Origin: Paragordius varius
Taxonomy: Eukaryota > Nematomorpha
Direction of reading: 5' to 3'
Length of the DNA: 64,000 nucleotides
NCBI GenBank assembly: GCA_964247055.1
Contig: OZ176052.1
Span: 3,658,001 to 3,722,000, forward strand
Shown: one piece after another, positions 12,242 through 26,500 of the stretch
How positions within the stretch are numbered: position 1 is the stretch's first letter
Layout: every line of letters begins with the position of its first letter
Made by a program: the position numbers and the translations under genes
The notes under the pieces: generated by a model
Databases searched by the model: none
What the model saw: only the letters and a program-made list of their open reading frames with translations
Told to the model about the DNA's origin: nothing

Positions 12242-13397
12242 CAGGGGTGTTGTTTAACAGGTGGTTCCGATGACACTTGTGGCTTTTCTAAATATTTGAG
12301 TCGCTCTTTAAAAAAATTTGAAAAAATCTTTTGCTAAAAGTTTAATTGAGTGGCGATGTTAAAAAATTTTAAAAGTAAAAATTTTAAATTGATTTGCATA
12401 AAAAATTTTATATTTTTTATTATTATGACATTCATTTAATGATTTATTTCCTTTACAATCTGGAAATCTTTTGAATACTTGCCACTGGTAAACTTTTGGT
12501 ATTATTTAGTGAAAGAGCCATATTTCTGAAAACCACGGTCCCACTTTTAATATAGTAATACCTATATTATTGGAGTTAGTTACGTATTCGAAAATATCTA
12601 CAATTGGTAAATGTTTTTTTATTTATTTAGTGAAACATTCTAAAAACCACAGCCTCATTTGTTTACCCATATTAATGGCGTTATAAATTACTTATTCGAA
12701 AATATTTGCAATTGGTAAATGTTTTTTATTTACTTTTCTAACCACATATTTCATTGTAAAAGGAATATGGTAATCTAGGTGAAACAAGCAATGCATTATT
12801 AATATTGATTTATTAAGACGTCGCATATATTTTAATTCAATTATAAAAAATTCCTCGGTAGCCCATACATATATTTATAAAATATTCCTTAGTATATTCA
12901 AAAATTGTATGGTAAACACAGTTCAGCAGGAATTTAAGTGGGATTTCATGTTTAGTGAAAAAATTGACCAATTTTTCGAATAGAATTTATTGTGATATAT
13001 TATATATGTGCTTTCATCAATGGCAGATACATTTAAAAGACCGATTGTCTATGCATTTCATTTTTTGTTTTTACAGATATTAGTACAATTTAACAGAAAA
13101 TTTAGCAATATTATAATATTTTTACCAGTTATCTTGTTATTTATATGAAAAATCTATATATGTTTATATATAAATTTTCCACCTAAGAATTTTTAATAAT
13201 TTTTTTTATGATTATGCGCCCTCTTTATAAAAATTTTTCTAAAAAATGTTTTTCTTTAAAAATATGCAACGAATGCCAATTTGTAATATATCATTCGAAG
13301 GAACAATGAAAACTCTATAAAATGCATACTATGTGGCTATTCGGATTTTTGAGGTCGAAAATGTGGCTCTTCCAGTCATATGTGTTGGACACCCCTG
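12242..13397. mobile_element. Non-autonomous hAT element with perfect 8-bp target duplication
   Basis: Starts CAGGGGTGTTG and ends in the inverse (CACCCCTG). TTCTAGAG at 12234-12241 is repeated exactly at 13398-13405, the 8-bp duplication typical of hAT. About 1.15 kb with no transposase frame. A segment at about 13195-13335 (GATTATGCGCCCTCTTTAT ...) is shared with the Harbinger-like elements at 20197 and 42226. The host sequence on either side looks like a broken family C element. Confidence 0.85.
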
Positions 13398-13499
13398 TTC
13401 TAGAGTCTCTGAATCGGATAGCCAAAACACGATAGAACGAAACAGGTGTTAAAATCAATTTATCAAAAATTTAATGGTAGCTTCTAATAGCAATGCGCT

Positions 13500-13690
13500 A
13501 AAATATTCCGTTTCAGTCACGAAATTCGACACAATTACCGAATGATAAATATAGGTCTTTAATTTTTAATGACCTCAACTTGTGTGTGTTTCGTTTAATG
13601 TCACTTAACAAAATGAGGTGTGTATAAAATTAATCGACTGCTTACTTTTCTTTGACGTCTTCTACCAGGCCGGTAAAAACTTACATCTGA
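13500..13690 (-). mobile_element. Fragment of a mariner-type element
   Basis: On the minus strand this is similar (by eye about three quarters identical) to the 5' end of the mariner remnant at 39155-39905: AAGACGTCAAAGAAAA, then CACACACAAGTTGA, ATCATTC and GTCGAATTT. It stops soon after the presumptive start codon region, so it is truncated. Confidence 0.55.
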
Positions 13691-13929
13691 TATATGTAAT
13701 ATTTTATTTATTTTGCAAATTTATATATGATGATAACTATATGTCACAGTTAGTATGAATCACATTAAAAAAATAACAGTTGATTAAATAAATATAAAAT
13801 GACCAAAAAATATATTTATAAAAATAAATGATATATAATATACAAAATTTTTGTAAATGCACCATTTTCGAATTGTATACATGCAAGACATAATTATTTT
13901 AAATGCTATTTATATGAATGATACGGTCA

Positions 13930-14062
13930 AAAGCCATATATTATTGGTTATAAGGGTTAATCAATCAGTGAAAGTGAATAAAATTTTAATATTATGAATC
14001 ATTTTCACTTAATACATTTAATTTTCACCGATTAAAAGACGCCTATAACTAATATTATGGCT
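13930..14062. mobile_element. Small hairpin MITE
   Basis: AAGCCATATATTATTGGTTA on the left is mirrored by TAACTAATATTATGGCT on the right, and a second inner pair (AGTGAAAGTGAATAAA / TTTTCAC) continues the palindrome. No second copy was confirmed. Confidence 0.5.
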
Positions 14063-14441
14063 ATTTACTGTAAAAGAAAATCAATAAAAATTTTAATTGA
14101 ATAGATATAATTGATTGCATAATTGCACATTTTTATGTAAATATATTGATAAAAATTGTCTGTATATTAAATTTATTAATATATTGAAAATACCAATTTT
14201 GATTATTAAAGTAGTTCATTTCTTAAAAAATTTCTAAATTTGTGCCTAAATTGAAAGTATAAAAATATTTTAAAAATAATTTTAAAAATCTAAATACCGC
14301 TATAGTGTTACAAAACTATGTGTCCCCTTAGTGTATCTTCGTTAATCATCATTACGTCATTTAGTTGTTATTGATGTGAATTTGATTTATTTTCATGCAT
14401 GCCCATTTGTATTAAACTTTAAGTTAACTCCTTTAATATGG

Positions 14442-14447
14442 TTTATT
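14442..14447 (-). promoter_or_regulatory. Polyadenylation signal for the Toll gene
   Basis: AATAAA on the minus strand about 65 bp downstream of the Toll stop codon. Confidence 0.5.
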
Positions 14448-14509
14448 GAAGAGGTTGTCCTTCCTAAAAGGAACGTCTCTTGAATTAAATAACTCTTTTA
14501 ATTTGTTTG

Positions 14510-17500
14510 TCATTTAACATTTTTATTGTAATTTAGACTATTTAAATAATAACTGGTCCCAATCAATAAATGCAATTTTTCCCAAAATAAATCTTCACAC
14601 CAATGTAAACACGGGTGTCTGATAAAAATATCAGCCAATTCCGAATATGTAGAAACACAAGTTATGTTTTTGAGTGTGCTACTATTATAATTAAAATTTC
14701 CAAAATTATTTTTATAATCATTATCTCTACTGACAATATTATTATTGTATAAGGAATATGTTTGTCGTTTTCTATTTGCCAAATTTAAAGGAGAATTTGA
14801 AATAGATGATGATTTAATTGGGGACCATATGATTATAATAACGCGATTAGCAGAATTAAAGAGGGATTTCGGCACGCATTTATCTTGTGCCCATGTGATT
14901 GCAAATAAATCTAATATCTGGATATTAGATTTATACAAATAAAATCAAAAATGTTAAATTGTGAATAATAATTTTATATATGGTAAAAAAATAAAAATAA
15001 TTACCTCTTTAATATCCTGACGAGGAATATCAATTTGGTTGGGAAATTCAGGGCAGTTTTTTCCAGCTAATTGGTTTAGTTCAACCCAAGAATCTGCAGA
15101 GATTACAAATAAAATTTTTCGACTGCCTCTAACATCTTCCATAATAATTTCACTCAAAAACATATCTCGGCTATAAGAATTGCATATATGAAGTGGATTT
15201 GATCTGATGCCTATGTATTGTAAAATGTAAAAAAATTGGGATTGGATTCATATTAATAACTAATGATTAATTATATAGCTTGTAAAACTAATAATCTTTT
15301 AAACTTTAAAATGGTCTAATGTAATATGCCACAATATATTAATTAGAATAAATTAAAACAAATCTTGGTACGAAACTATGAGTATGATTTCTCTTGATTA
15401 GACAACTCTATATAGATTTATATAGATCAAACTGCTAAAGGAAACATGCTTGTTAAGTTTTCGTCAAAAAGATATTTAATAACTTATTTTTATTTGATTC
15501 TTTACCGTCTGCTTTTTTAACCAAAGTCAACACTATTTTAAATTTTAACCATTTATATTTACAAACCACGAATTTGGTCGCCCGTGAGAAAACTTATAAA
15601 TATAGACCATCATCATCTTTCGAATTCATGGTGTATAAGTTGAAGCTTTTTTACTTTTACATGCCCTTGAAAACTATGCGATATAGATGTTCAGAATATC
15701 TTAAACTGGGCTGCTCTTTCAGCAAAGGTACCCAGCTTACTCTAAGGGAACGCGCAGTGGAAAAATCATATAATTCATTTTATATTCAGGTAATTATAAT
15801 ACTATTTTACAAAAAATTACAGTCTGGGTAATCAGGCTGTTCGAATAATAAATTTTTAATCATGGGTATATTTTATAAAATCATGAACCGACGCATTTAA
15901 TCAATACCTTTTAAATGTTTATCAGTGTATTTATGCTCAAGCAATCCGCTGGTATTATGGTCAGCAGCTGTTTTGGTTAAGATTGGACACAAAGTTTTGT
16001 GAATGAATGATTGTTGATCTGGACTTCCATCATAACTTACAAACACGTCATAAGTGAACAACGAATACGCCTCTATTATAAATTAAAATCACATGTAAAA
16101 TCGAAAAAGATTTAATTCCTTTTTTATAAAACCCTTTTTACCACTTTGTAAAATAAAATTTTGCTAAGTTAATACCATTCTGGAAAACAGATTATTTCGT
16201 TTAAAATTATATAAAAATATATAAACATCAAAAAAACATATTCCCACAAAAGGTTTTTTGTATTTTTATACTGACCAATAATAGTTCACAAAAAAAGTAG
16301 TGTTTTGATAACAATCATTAAAATTAGATTTTCCAAAAAAAACAATCGATATCGACTTATAACCATTTTGCAAAATAATAGAAATAAACCAGGAAGGGAA
16401 CATATTTTTTTAGAATTAACTTTTTGAAATCTTGGGACCAAAACCATCTTTTTATCCCATAACCGATAACGGAAATATTAAGCACCTTCACATGTGGAAT
16501 CCAAACAGCTGACAAGGTGCTGATTATCGGATGTTTTGAAAAAAGTTTCATTAATTCTATCATCGGCCATTGCACCCTCGATCGAATCATACGTGTTAGA
16601 GTTTGTTGAAGCAGCTGATGAGGAGCCATCTGGTGAATAAACAACATCTGGTAGAGGGCGAGAATGGACATTTATTTGGCCTAATAGAGGATATCTGCCT
16701 TTGAGTAGTTTTTTCATTTCATTTTTATGGGGGGTGGTATTATTAATTTTCTTGCCATTGTTTTTATTTGAATTGGTTTTTTTACGTCGTTTGGAAATCC
16801 AAAAAGCTAAAATGGCAAAAAGGACAAAAACAGCCGCAAAAGCCATACTTGTACCTATTATCACAGGTTTAAATAACCACTGATGCCCATTATTTTGGTT
16901 AAAATTCATAACACTATTATTTGTTGATAAGCTCATATTTATTATATCGAATTCGGTTTCATTAGCAAAAGGTAATGGCACAGTTGTTTTGTCAAGATTT
17001 ATAGTGCCATCAACTGTTTTATTTAGCTCATTTTTAGGAATGTTATTGGCTATTGACGTCAAATTATTTGACTGGAAATATGAAGTTGTTTCATTATTTC
17101 GGATAAATTTTATGTTAGAATCTTTAGAATCAGGTTTAAGTATTGTAGGATCATTGTGAAACAAGTCAATTGAATACCGATCTATATATTCGGCAGAAAT
17201 AGAAGTTATATCATAATTAGTGTTAGTATTGTGACTGTATTTAGTTTGACACATTTTATCAATTGTTTCCGATCCTGCTTTTAATATTTCCCTAATATTT
17301 TTTGAGTTTTGAGCGGGTAAGGGAGAAAATATTTCGTTTTTTAAGTCTATTAAGTTGTATTTTGATATTTTCGATTCTGAATTCAAAGTTATTAGAGTTT
17401 GGGGGAATATTGTTGAATGAAATGCTTGAAGAAGTAAAAAATCCGAAGTTGGTGCTTTTAGTAATAATGATGATTCGTGTTTAGGCACCCTGTAAATGCA

Positions 17501-20500
17501 TGTTAAATCCGAAAACAAATCATTGTTTTTGATATTTAATTTAGAAGTAGATTTTTCGTTTAGTCGAAATAAATATTGCCAAAAACATATATCTGTACAA
17601 TTAAATCGGTTTCCAGCCAAATAAAATTTAAGGGGCTCATCGGTATCAGATGGCATTTTATCTATCATATTTTTTAATATTCTAGCATCTAAATGAGTCA
17701 TTCCATTATAACTGACATCAAAATGTGTGATAGACTGTAGCACATTCGATCTTGTGAAAACAGATGATCGTAATTCAGTTATTTGGTTGAGACTTAAATT
17801 TAACGAATTAATTTGTTCAGTTTTGATAAACATGGAATCCGGAAGTTGAGTCAGCTGATTACAGCTCAAATCTAGGGTTTGAAGTGATATAAGACGTGAT
17901 AGCGCTTTAGGCTCTATAGTAGATATTCCACTACCATTTAAGTACAGATGTTTTAAATAAGACAATGGGAAGAAAGCATAATTGCGTAACCTTATAAGGG
18001 GCCTTTCGTTCCTAATAAAAACATGATTATCATAGTTGGTTGTATTATCGTTTTCATGGATTACAACAGGGTTACTTTTGTTAGATACGTTATCAGAAAT
18101 AGTTGTAGATTTGTTTTTATAATTGTATAAATCGCTACTGTGTTTTTGACTAATGCCATCTATATATAATGCATTTATATCAACACCGTCCCACCAAAGC
18201 TCATTTGTAAATCGAGGCAAATTTTCTGGAACTTTATAAAATTCTGGTGGAATACCTTCCATTGACCAAATAACATTATCCATTTTTTGACTATTTTCTA
18301 AAGTAGATGTCAGATGTTGTGAAAGTGTTGATTTTGACAAGTGTGATGTAAATGTCGTTTCGGATGACTTTAATGTGTTATCATTATTTTGGCTTTCAGC
18401 CGTTGTTATTTTATCTATTTTAATTCCAATATCAGTCGCCTCTTCGACAATATTATGATTTTCGGAATTTTTACTTTTGTTAACTACAGTCTTTTCAGGC
18501 CTCACAACGTGGTTAAAAAATTGTTTTGGCGTAGTTTCTTTTTTCGCGGGAGTACTGTTGGATATTTCTTCGGGATATTGTCCAGAATGTTCTTTTTGTT
18601 TGCTTTCATGACTTTTTTCACTTATATTTTGCCATTCATTCCCCACCAATGAATCATTCGTATTCAAAGGAGGTGGTATGTAACGAGGTCCACACTTTAG
18701 CACAGTATGTGCCCAAAATGCGTCTCGAAAACATATACAACCAGGCGGACAAACATATTTGCAATCACAATAAAAGAAGGTGCAACATTGGCACAATGGG
18801 GCACAATACTCTTCGTAAGGGCATAGAAAGTGAGCACCCGATAAAGGGATTAGCTGTTCACGCTTTACCACACGAAGGTAAGTCTGCCAATCAGCTGTTT
18901 TTCTTTGTTTAGCTCTATCATCCCATATGAGCTCGTCAGATTGCGTGGCGTTTCGTCTGCTCGTAATCATCGTCTGCATTTTAGCACTTTTATCTAAGAA
19001 ACATAAACAATGAATTAGGCATATTTTTTGGCTGTTATAATTTATATTTAATATCAGAGACTATAACAAAACCAAAAATCTATCAAAGTGAGGAGTTTTA
19101 CTCTGGCCGTTATTATAATTATATTTTAATGCAAAAACTTAAACCATTTTTTAGCCATCTTTTAAATATAGTCCGTTATTTTAATCCCACAGTATGCGTT
19201 TTAAATAAAATTAAAAGAAAAAAATTGTTTTTTATTAATACAGTGTAATGGTTAATCTGAGCATAGTGACTATTCGTATTGATGAATATTAATTTAATAT
19301 AATAAATATAAAAGAAAATTATTTAGCTGGAAATCCTAAATGGACAAAAGATGGAGCTTCATGAATTAAATTATCGGTAAAAATAAATATTTAATCATAT
19401 ATATTGTTTGAGTAACGACGAATGTTATAATAAATCGTGGGCATGTCGTGAATAATTAAGAAAAAACTTTTTTTATAAGAAATCCTAATATATTTTAGGG
19501 TATATAACGGGGAATTCCGTAATATACCATTTCATACAATTTAATATTAACACATGTGTTAATGGTTTACTAATGTTTTAAGTAAGAGATATCTTAATAT
19601 TTTCTCTATGCTTATAAATTATCATAGATAAATAGATGGTTAAAAATTGTGCTTCTCCGATAAAATGTTTTTTAAATTTTAGAAACGTTCGTTATTTTTT
19701 TAAATGATAAAAACCGAGAAAATGAGAACCGGTACCGGTTCTAAATCACAGCCTTACGCGTTTCAAATTGTATAATGTATAGTAACTAGGGTTGTGCTGA
19801 CCAAATCATGACCCGGTCAATTGACCGATTCATGACTAGGTCAGTGACTATTTATTTTTTGACCATGGTCATTTAAAAAAACAGCTGTTTTTTTGAAAAA
19901 TTGCTGGTAATTTTTTTTTGAATAGAGATGGTATATTTTATTGTTTGTATTTAAAAAATATAAATTAAATATTTAAAAATGCTTAATTAACAATATATTA
20001 AATGTTAAACATGCAACCTTATAACATTAACATTTAAGCATATCCAGTTATTTCGAAAAACAAAACAATCATGCACTTTGCAAACTATGCAATTATTCCA
20101 TATATGTAAACCAATAAAATAAAAATCATCCTATAATTGGATATTTCAATGATGAAAGAAAGCGTAAAACAAACTCGGTAAAATTTGGTTGAATTACACT
20201 GGACAACAAATTTTTCTGCCATTCGAATTTTTTGAATTTTCTGATATTTAGTATCATTTTAACAGAAAATCTGAAATAAAAATTATAACTCGTTGGAAGA
20301 ATTTTGTATAATTTGATTTTTTTGATTATGCGCCCTCTTTATCAAAATTTTACTAAAAAATATTTTTCTTTCAAAATATACAAGTAATGCCCATTTGTAA
20401 TATATCATTCGAAAGAGTAATAAAAACTCTATAAAATGCATACTAATATGTATTACATCGACACTTAATATTGGACACAAAGAGCGAACGCGCGAAGCGA

Positions 20501-23500
20501 GAACATTTTTTTTAATTATTATATTTTTAAAACTAATGGATGAAAATAGCTCAAACTTTGTTTAGATGGTGATGAATGTCCAAAAAAGACAACACAAGAA
20601 AGTTTTTTTGATTAAAACATTTTTTTATTGCTTTTTTGTCACTCAACACAGCCATTTTTAGGTTTTTTGTTTTTTAAAAACTACCATCTCATCAATATTA
20701 ATTTATTTTCTTTATAATGCTGATAATTTCGAAATTTTAAAGATAAAAACAAAGTTTAAGGTATTTTTGATCTTTTATAGCCATTATGGAATAAATTTAC
20801 AGTTATAACTATGCATTTTAGTATCCACTAGGTAAAATATTTATGATAATAATAATTTTTATTAAAAAAGCAAGCCAAAAGCTTTTTCAAACGTAAATTA
20901 AATACTAATTAATAATTATATTAAAATAATTTATATGATTTTCAAATTAGTTTGTCTGTGAAAATTCTTGTCTTATTTAAGGATTAAAAATTTCGACCAT
21001 TTAAATCCAAATAACTTTTACATCCGATTGATTTAAATGACTTACTACCATTTAAAAGATGCAGTATTTTGCGCTCTTTCGAATGATATAAAATACATGG
21101 CTTCATATCTAAAACTTTTAATTTTCGAAATTTCGAGTTTAATGTTAAATCGGGGCCAAAAATTATCGATAAACTCTAATATAAAAAAATTCTTCCATGC
21201 TAGACCAATTTTCTTTTCAGATATACTAATTATGTACTTAAATGAAACAAATTTTAAATTTACAAGAATGGCAGTTAAAAAAAGTTAAAATTTGTTGTCT
21301 AGTGTTATTCAGTATTAAAATCTATGTATTTGAAGATTCAGAACACAAACGTGTGCAAAATTTATTTGAATACAAAATTCTTGATCAAATTCGATTTTAA
21401 ATATTTGTAAATAATAAATATCAAAAAATGTATAATACTAACTATTAAGAAAAAACATGAAATTATTTTAGTGAAACGCAAATGTAGTTCGAACGTTATT
21501 TTCACAATCCAATATCGCATGATATTTATTTAGGTAAAAAGTGGTCATGACCATGGTCTGACTGGGTCTGACCGGACTTTTTTGAAAAAGCAGTCAAATG
21601 CACAACCCGAATAGTAACCAGGAATCAATTTGGTATACTGTACTCTTTTAATTTTTAAAATCTAAGGTATTTTTTGCATTCATTTAGTAACTATTCATTC
21701 TGAAATCTTATGCACGTATACATTTGCCAAAATCTGAAGTATTAAAAAATAATTTTATTACCAGATGGTTGTTCAACCATAAGTTGATATTCTACGGTAG
21801 TTTTGGAGGCATCTAAGCAGTGAACCTCCTGTTCATCCAAAAGCTTTAACTGAATAATTACAGACATGTTTGGATCATCAACGGTTTTATTTCCCGTATT
21901 TATCGAATAATGAAACTTTGTACGCTGAAACCAATGGCCCCAATCATTTTCACAATCACAAATGATTGGATTTCCGCGAAAATAAATCCCCGCCATTAAT
22001 GACAGCTGATTCATTTTACGGGAATTATCATGGGACTGAACTATTTTATGCGGCGACTGAGCAAAATTAATGTATCGTACATTACTACTGCTACTAGTAT
22101 CAATATGATTAGGTATACGTTTAATATTATTGTATGAAAAATCAATCCAAAAATGGATTGAACGATTTAAATTATCAGTATAATGTTTTTGTGTTTGGTT
22201 AACAAAGGCATCAGAGTCAATCGTCTGCAACAGCTGATTATTGGTAGTTAAGAAAGTTTTAAGAAGTATATCTAAATGATCCAATGTATGGATTGCATTA
22301 TGGCTTAGATTTAGACCTAACCGGGGTTTAATGTTCCGAAACTTATCATATGTTTTAGTGATATTATGCCAATCATATGGTATTGTGATTGAATCAGCTA
22401 TTTTATTATGATCAACAGATAATGTAGATTGACTATATTGAGTCAAATTGTGATAGTATGTTTTGATATAGTTTATGGTGTTATTTTTGCTAAATTCACT
22501 AAAATTATTTGAGGACTGAAAATTAATTTCGATGTTTTTTAACGTTTCTATCGACCTGTGGGATAAATCTATCATTGTTGGTTTTATTCGTAGGTTAATA
22601 TTATGATAATCTGCTTTTGTCAAATCCTAGGATAGGATCATTCTCCAAAGTTGTAAAATGAATGATATTTATAATTTATCATATTTTCTTTTCATTACAT
22701 TACGAAGCAATTGAGTTTTCGAGAAGGTAAAAGTTGAGCAATTAATTCCAATTTAAGTTTTTTTTCAAGCAAACAACAAATAAAACATTGTGGTCTATAA
22801 ACCGTAAAAAATAGTTATTATATTCTAATAATCAATATTGACGTGCATTTTAAAAAATTTATAAATCATACATATACTGTTAAAATTTTCTAATCTATCC
22901 TCTTGTATGAAATCAATTAAAAACCTAATATAAAATGACATAATAAGAAAATTAAATAAAAATGATTAAATCAATATTATATCTGTATTTCCATTTTTTA
23001 AAAAAATATTACATACTTATCGGATTTTCACAAAAATAAAAACACATAAAAAAATTCAAAAATTATAAATTAATATAAAAAATTTCACACTTACCTCAAA
23101 GTAATTTATTAGAATTTGAATTTTTTAAATTTTTTGTTAATTACAAAATAATTTAAAAATAATTTTTATTAAAAAAATAAATGATAAATTTTATACTAAA
23201 AGGATGATTATTAGAGATATTTGTATTTGTTATTATTTTTTGTTTGTATTTCTGATTTTTATAAAATAAATAAATAAAAAGCCAGCCAGCCTTTTATCTG
23301 TTTTTTTCATGATTTGAAAGTCCATTTGGTTTTTTTATATATGTAGTTAGTCTGTGAAAAGGAGAATAAAATATTTTATTAATTTTTTTTTACAAAATAA
23401 TACGTTTTTATAATTATAATAAAATATTTAATGTTAATAATTCATCTTATAATTAATGTTTTTAATAATTTTTTTTGTAAAAAAATTAATAAAATGTACA

Positions 23501-26500
23501 AAATATTTGGAATAAAACCAAACGGTTAGTAAATTTTAAAAAAATTAAAATATATTTACATAAAAGATAATGTATAAAAATATGCGGATGAACTCTTAAA
23601 GATGATTTCACATATGAAATTTTTAATTGTGTATTTACATTAGAAAATTTATGATTCATTTGATATTACTATTTCTATTTTTAATTGTTATATATTTACT
23701 CATTTTTTTAATAATTAAAAATATCATTTATAAAAATAAATGTTTATCCCAATTAAAATAAATATAGGTGAAATAGTATTAAACAGCTTTAATTTGTGTG
23801 ATTTTTAGTTTTATGTATATTAATTTGTCATGATTTTTGATTTCCGACAATTTGTATAGTATAGGTTTTTTTATATCTAAATCCATTTTCTATACCATAT
23901 TTTAGACCAGATTTAATCGACTTTTAATGTATATTAATCTTATAAAGCGAAATAATATTTAAAATTTGGGAAGGATAATAAAATATATTTTGTAAAAAAA
24001 CGTTTAAAAATATTTTATTAATTGGAATATGTTGTTAAAAGTGCGCTAGGATTAGAACCATTATAGTAAATAGTTTATTTGGAACCAAAAAACGATCTAA
24101 AATGGGTTCAGGAACCAAACGGTTCCAATTTATTTCCCTATTTCGATTTTTAATACAGTATTTAGTTTGTTTTTTATTTTTAGATTTTGTAGCAAAAAAA
24201 GTAGCACATAATTTGTTGTTATTAATATACTTTACATAATCATATTTAAGAATAATTATGGATATGAAGATATATATATATAACCCAAATTAGAGCCGTG
24301 CCGGAAATAAAAATGCCTATATTCCAATTCCTTATACGAAAATGCTTTTAGCTTACACCACTCTGTTTCAATTCGATTTAATCAACTTTGATTAAAACAA
24401 ATCACACATGCTAAAACGGAATTATCATGTTATTTCTGGCATATATTGTTAAAATAACTATATTGACATTACCTTAAAAACCCTTTTTTATCAAAGTTAC
24501 GGTTGAACTTTTCGGATATTTTTTTTATTCAAGAGGTAAGCAAAAAAACATACTTGTGGAAAATTAGGTTGCAGCGTGCGAATATGTTTGAATACGCTTC
24601 ATGACCTTTTCACATTTTTTCTGCAATGGGTAGTTTTATATCCAAGAAGTCAATATTGTAAATAAAATTTGTTTAGATTTAGTTACCAAACATTGTTCTC
24701 AGATAGAAAAGTTGTTATTTTTTTAGAGTTTTGTATCTAGAGTCTAAAATCGGAACATTTTTGAAGGATTCAACTAAACAGCCGATTTTAAAATCCATAA
24801 ATATGAAGCAAGTTTTTGCCATTAAATTCAACCAGAAAACTTATTAAAGTTAATTATTTATATTTTCTAACCATAATATGTTTTTATTTGCCTATTGTAT
24901 TACCGATTTTAAAAAATTTAAAGAAAAAAATGGCGGCGAAAAAGTTTGAGATGAGGATTTTTTTACAATTTAACATTTGAAAAAAAATGTGTATTATGCG
25001 CCTAAAAGACTAGAGAAAGCATATTTTTGATTTTGGCCACCTAAATATTTAAGTTCAAATTTCAATCGCTCTGAAAACTAAAGGTATTGATGTGTTAAAC
25101 ATTATATGAATATTTTTAGTTGATACAAAGTATTTTCTTGTGGGATTTTACTCTCCATGTGTCAAGCAAAACATTAACTTTACTCTTATTTTTTTTACTT
25201 TATGAAAATGCTCTATTAAAGAGTGCCTTGCCTTAAAAAAGCTGGAAATGGATTTATTTATTATAATGTTTGATATAATAAAATGCTAAAACAGTTGTTT
25301 TTCGATTCTCCAGATTGATTCATAGTTACAAGCCCGGTCGTCACCAGGTTACAAAACTAGGTAACAAAAGCTCGGAATGGTATAAGATCATTGGAATCCA
25401 AAGTATCGGAAAAAAATTGTCTTTAAAAATAAATATTTATAAAGTTTTAACCAGAACAGAAGATAATTAATTCCAAATTTATAAACAGCTTGCCGTTGAA
25501 AACCACCTTAGTCATGATCAAACATACAGAAGCGTATCTTTCCGACGTGCTTGTATCCGTGATGGCCCCCTCAACCCTTGAATATTTAAAAAAATTATCA
25601 AATTCAACCCGTAAACATGATCATTCATAAATGTGTGATTTTTTATGTATTACTTAAAATAATAACTTTTAAATACCTTTTTGTGAAATAAAATTAAATT
25701 TTTTTAAAATCCTGATCCTTTTTAACTATGGGGTCTGGTGCATCAGGCTCTTTCCTCCCCCTACCTACGCCCCTGAAAACATATGAATACCATTTAAATT
25801 TCATAATTTTTTAAAAGTTAAGTAATACGGTTTATGTCACCTCCAGAAACAATTCAATTTGTATTTCATTTTTTTGAAGCAAACTTTTTTGTATTATTCA
25901 ATAGCTGCCCATAAGCAAATGACCATAAAAATTTGAAATTTATAAAAAAACTAGTATTTAATTTATTGAATTTTAAGATAAATTAATAAGGAACATGAGC
26001 AAAAATTAAAAGTTATATTACGTTATAATAATTTTGTAAAAATAATGTATTTAACGTCGCTGTGAAGGTGTTTTAATGTCCATTGATTAAACTATAATTA
26101 TATAAATAGAAAATTAAAAAAAACAATTCGCAACTTTTAAAGTGCAATAAAAATACCTGGTATTTTTAAGACGGATGGCACTTTAATATACAATTAGGAT
26201 AAAATTTTTGGTTAAAACGATAAGTACAATCGAATTCATCAAAAAATATGGATAAGTATATTTTTAGTTTTATATTATTTTTTCCCTATTTTTGTTAACT
26301 CAAAATTGAGCTTAAATATTAAGAGTTAAGTAATAATCTTTCAAGAGTGATCATAGATACATATAATTAGATAAATACTAAATGAATTATTTAAAACAGT
26401 GATACTTAAACCGCGGCCCACGGATAGCATGTGGCCCTAAAAGTGCTTTTTTACGTGAAATATTTATTGCATTTTATTGTGTCAAGTTGTAAAATTTTTA

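Noticed and set aside
18389-18912. Two 87-codon plus-strand frames
   Set aside because: Antisense shadows of Toll exon 3, which has clear LRR and Cys-cluster homology on the minus strand.
21037-21288. 83-codon plus-strand frame
   Set aside because: It lies entirely within the Harbinger-like element; the inverted copy does not preserve it and no domain is visible.
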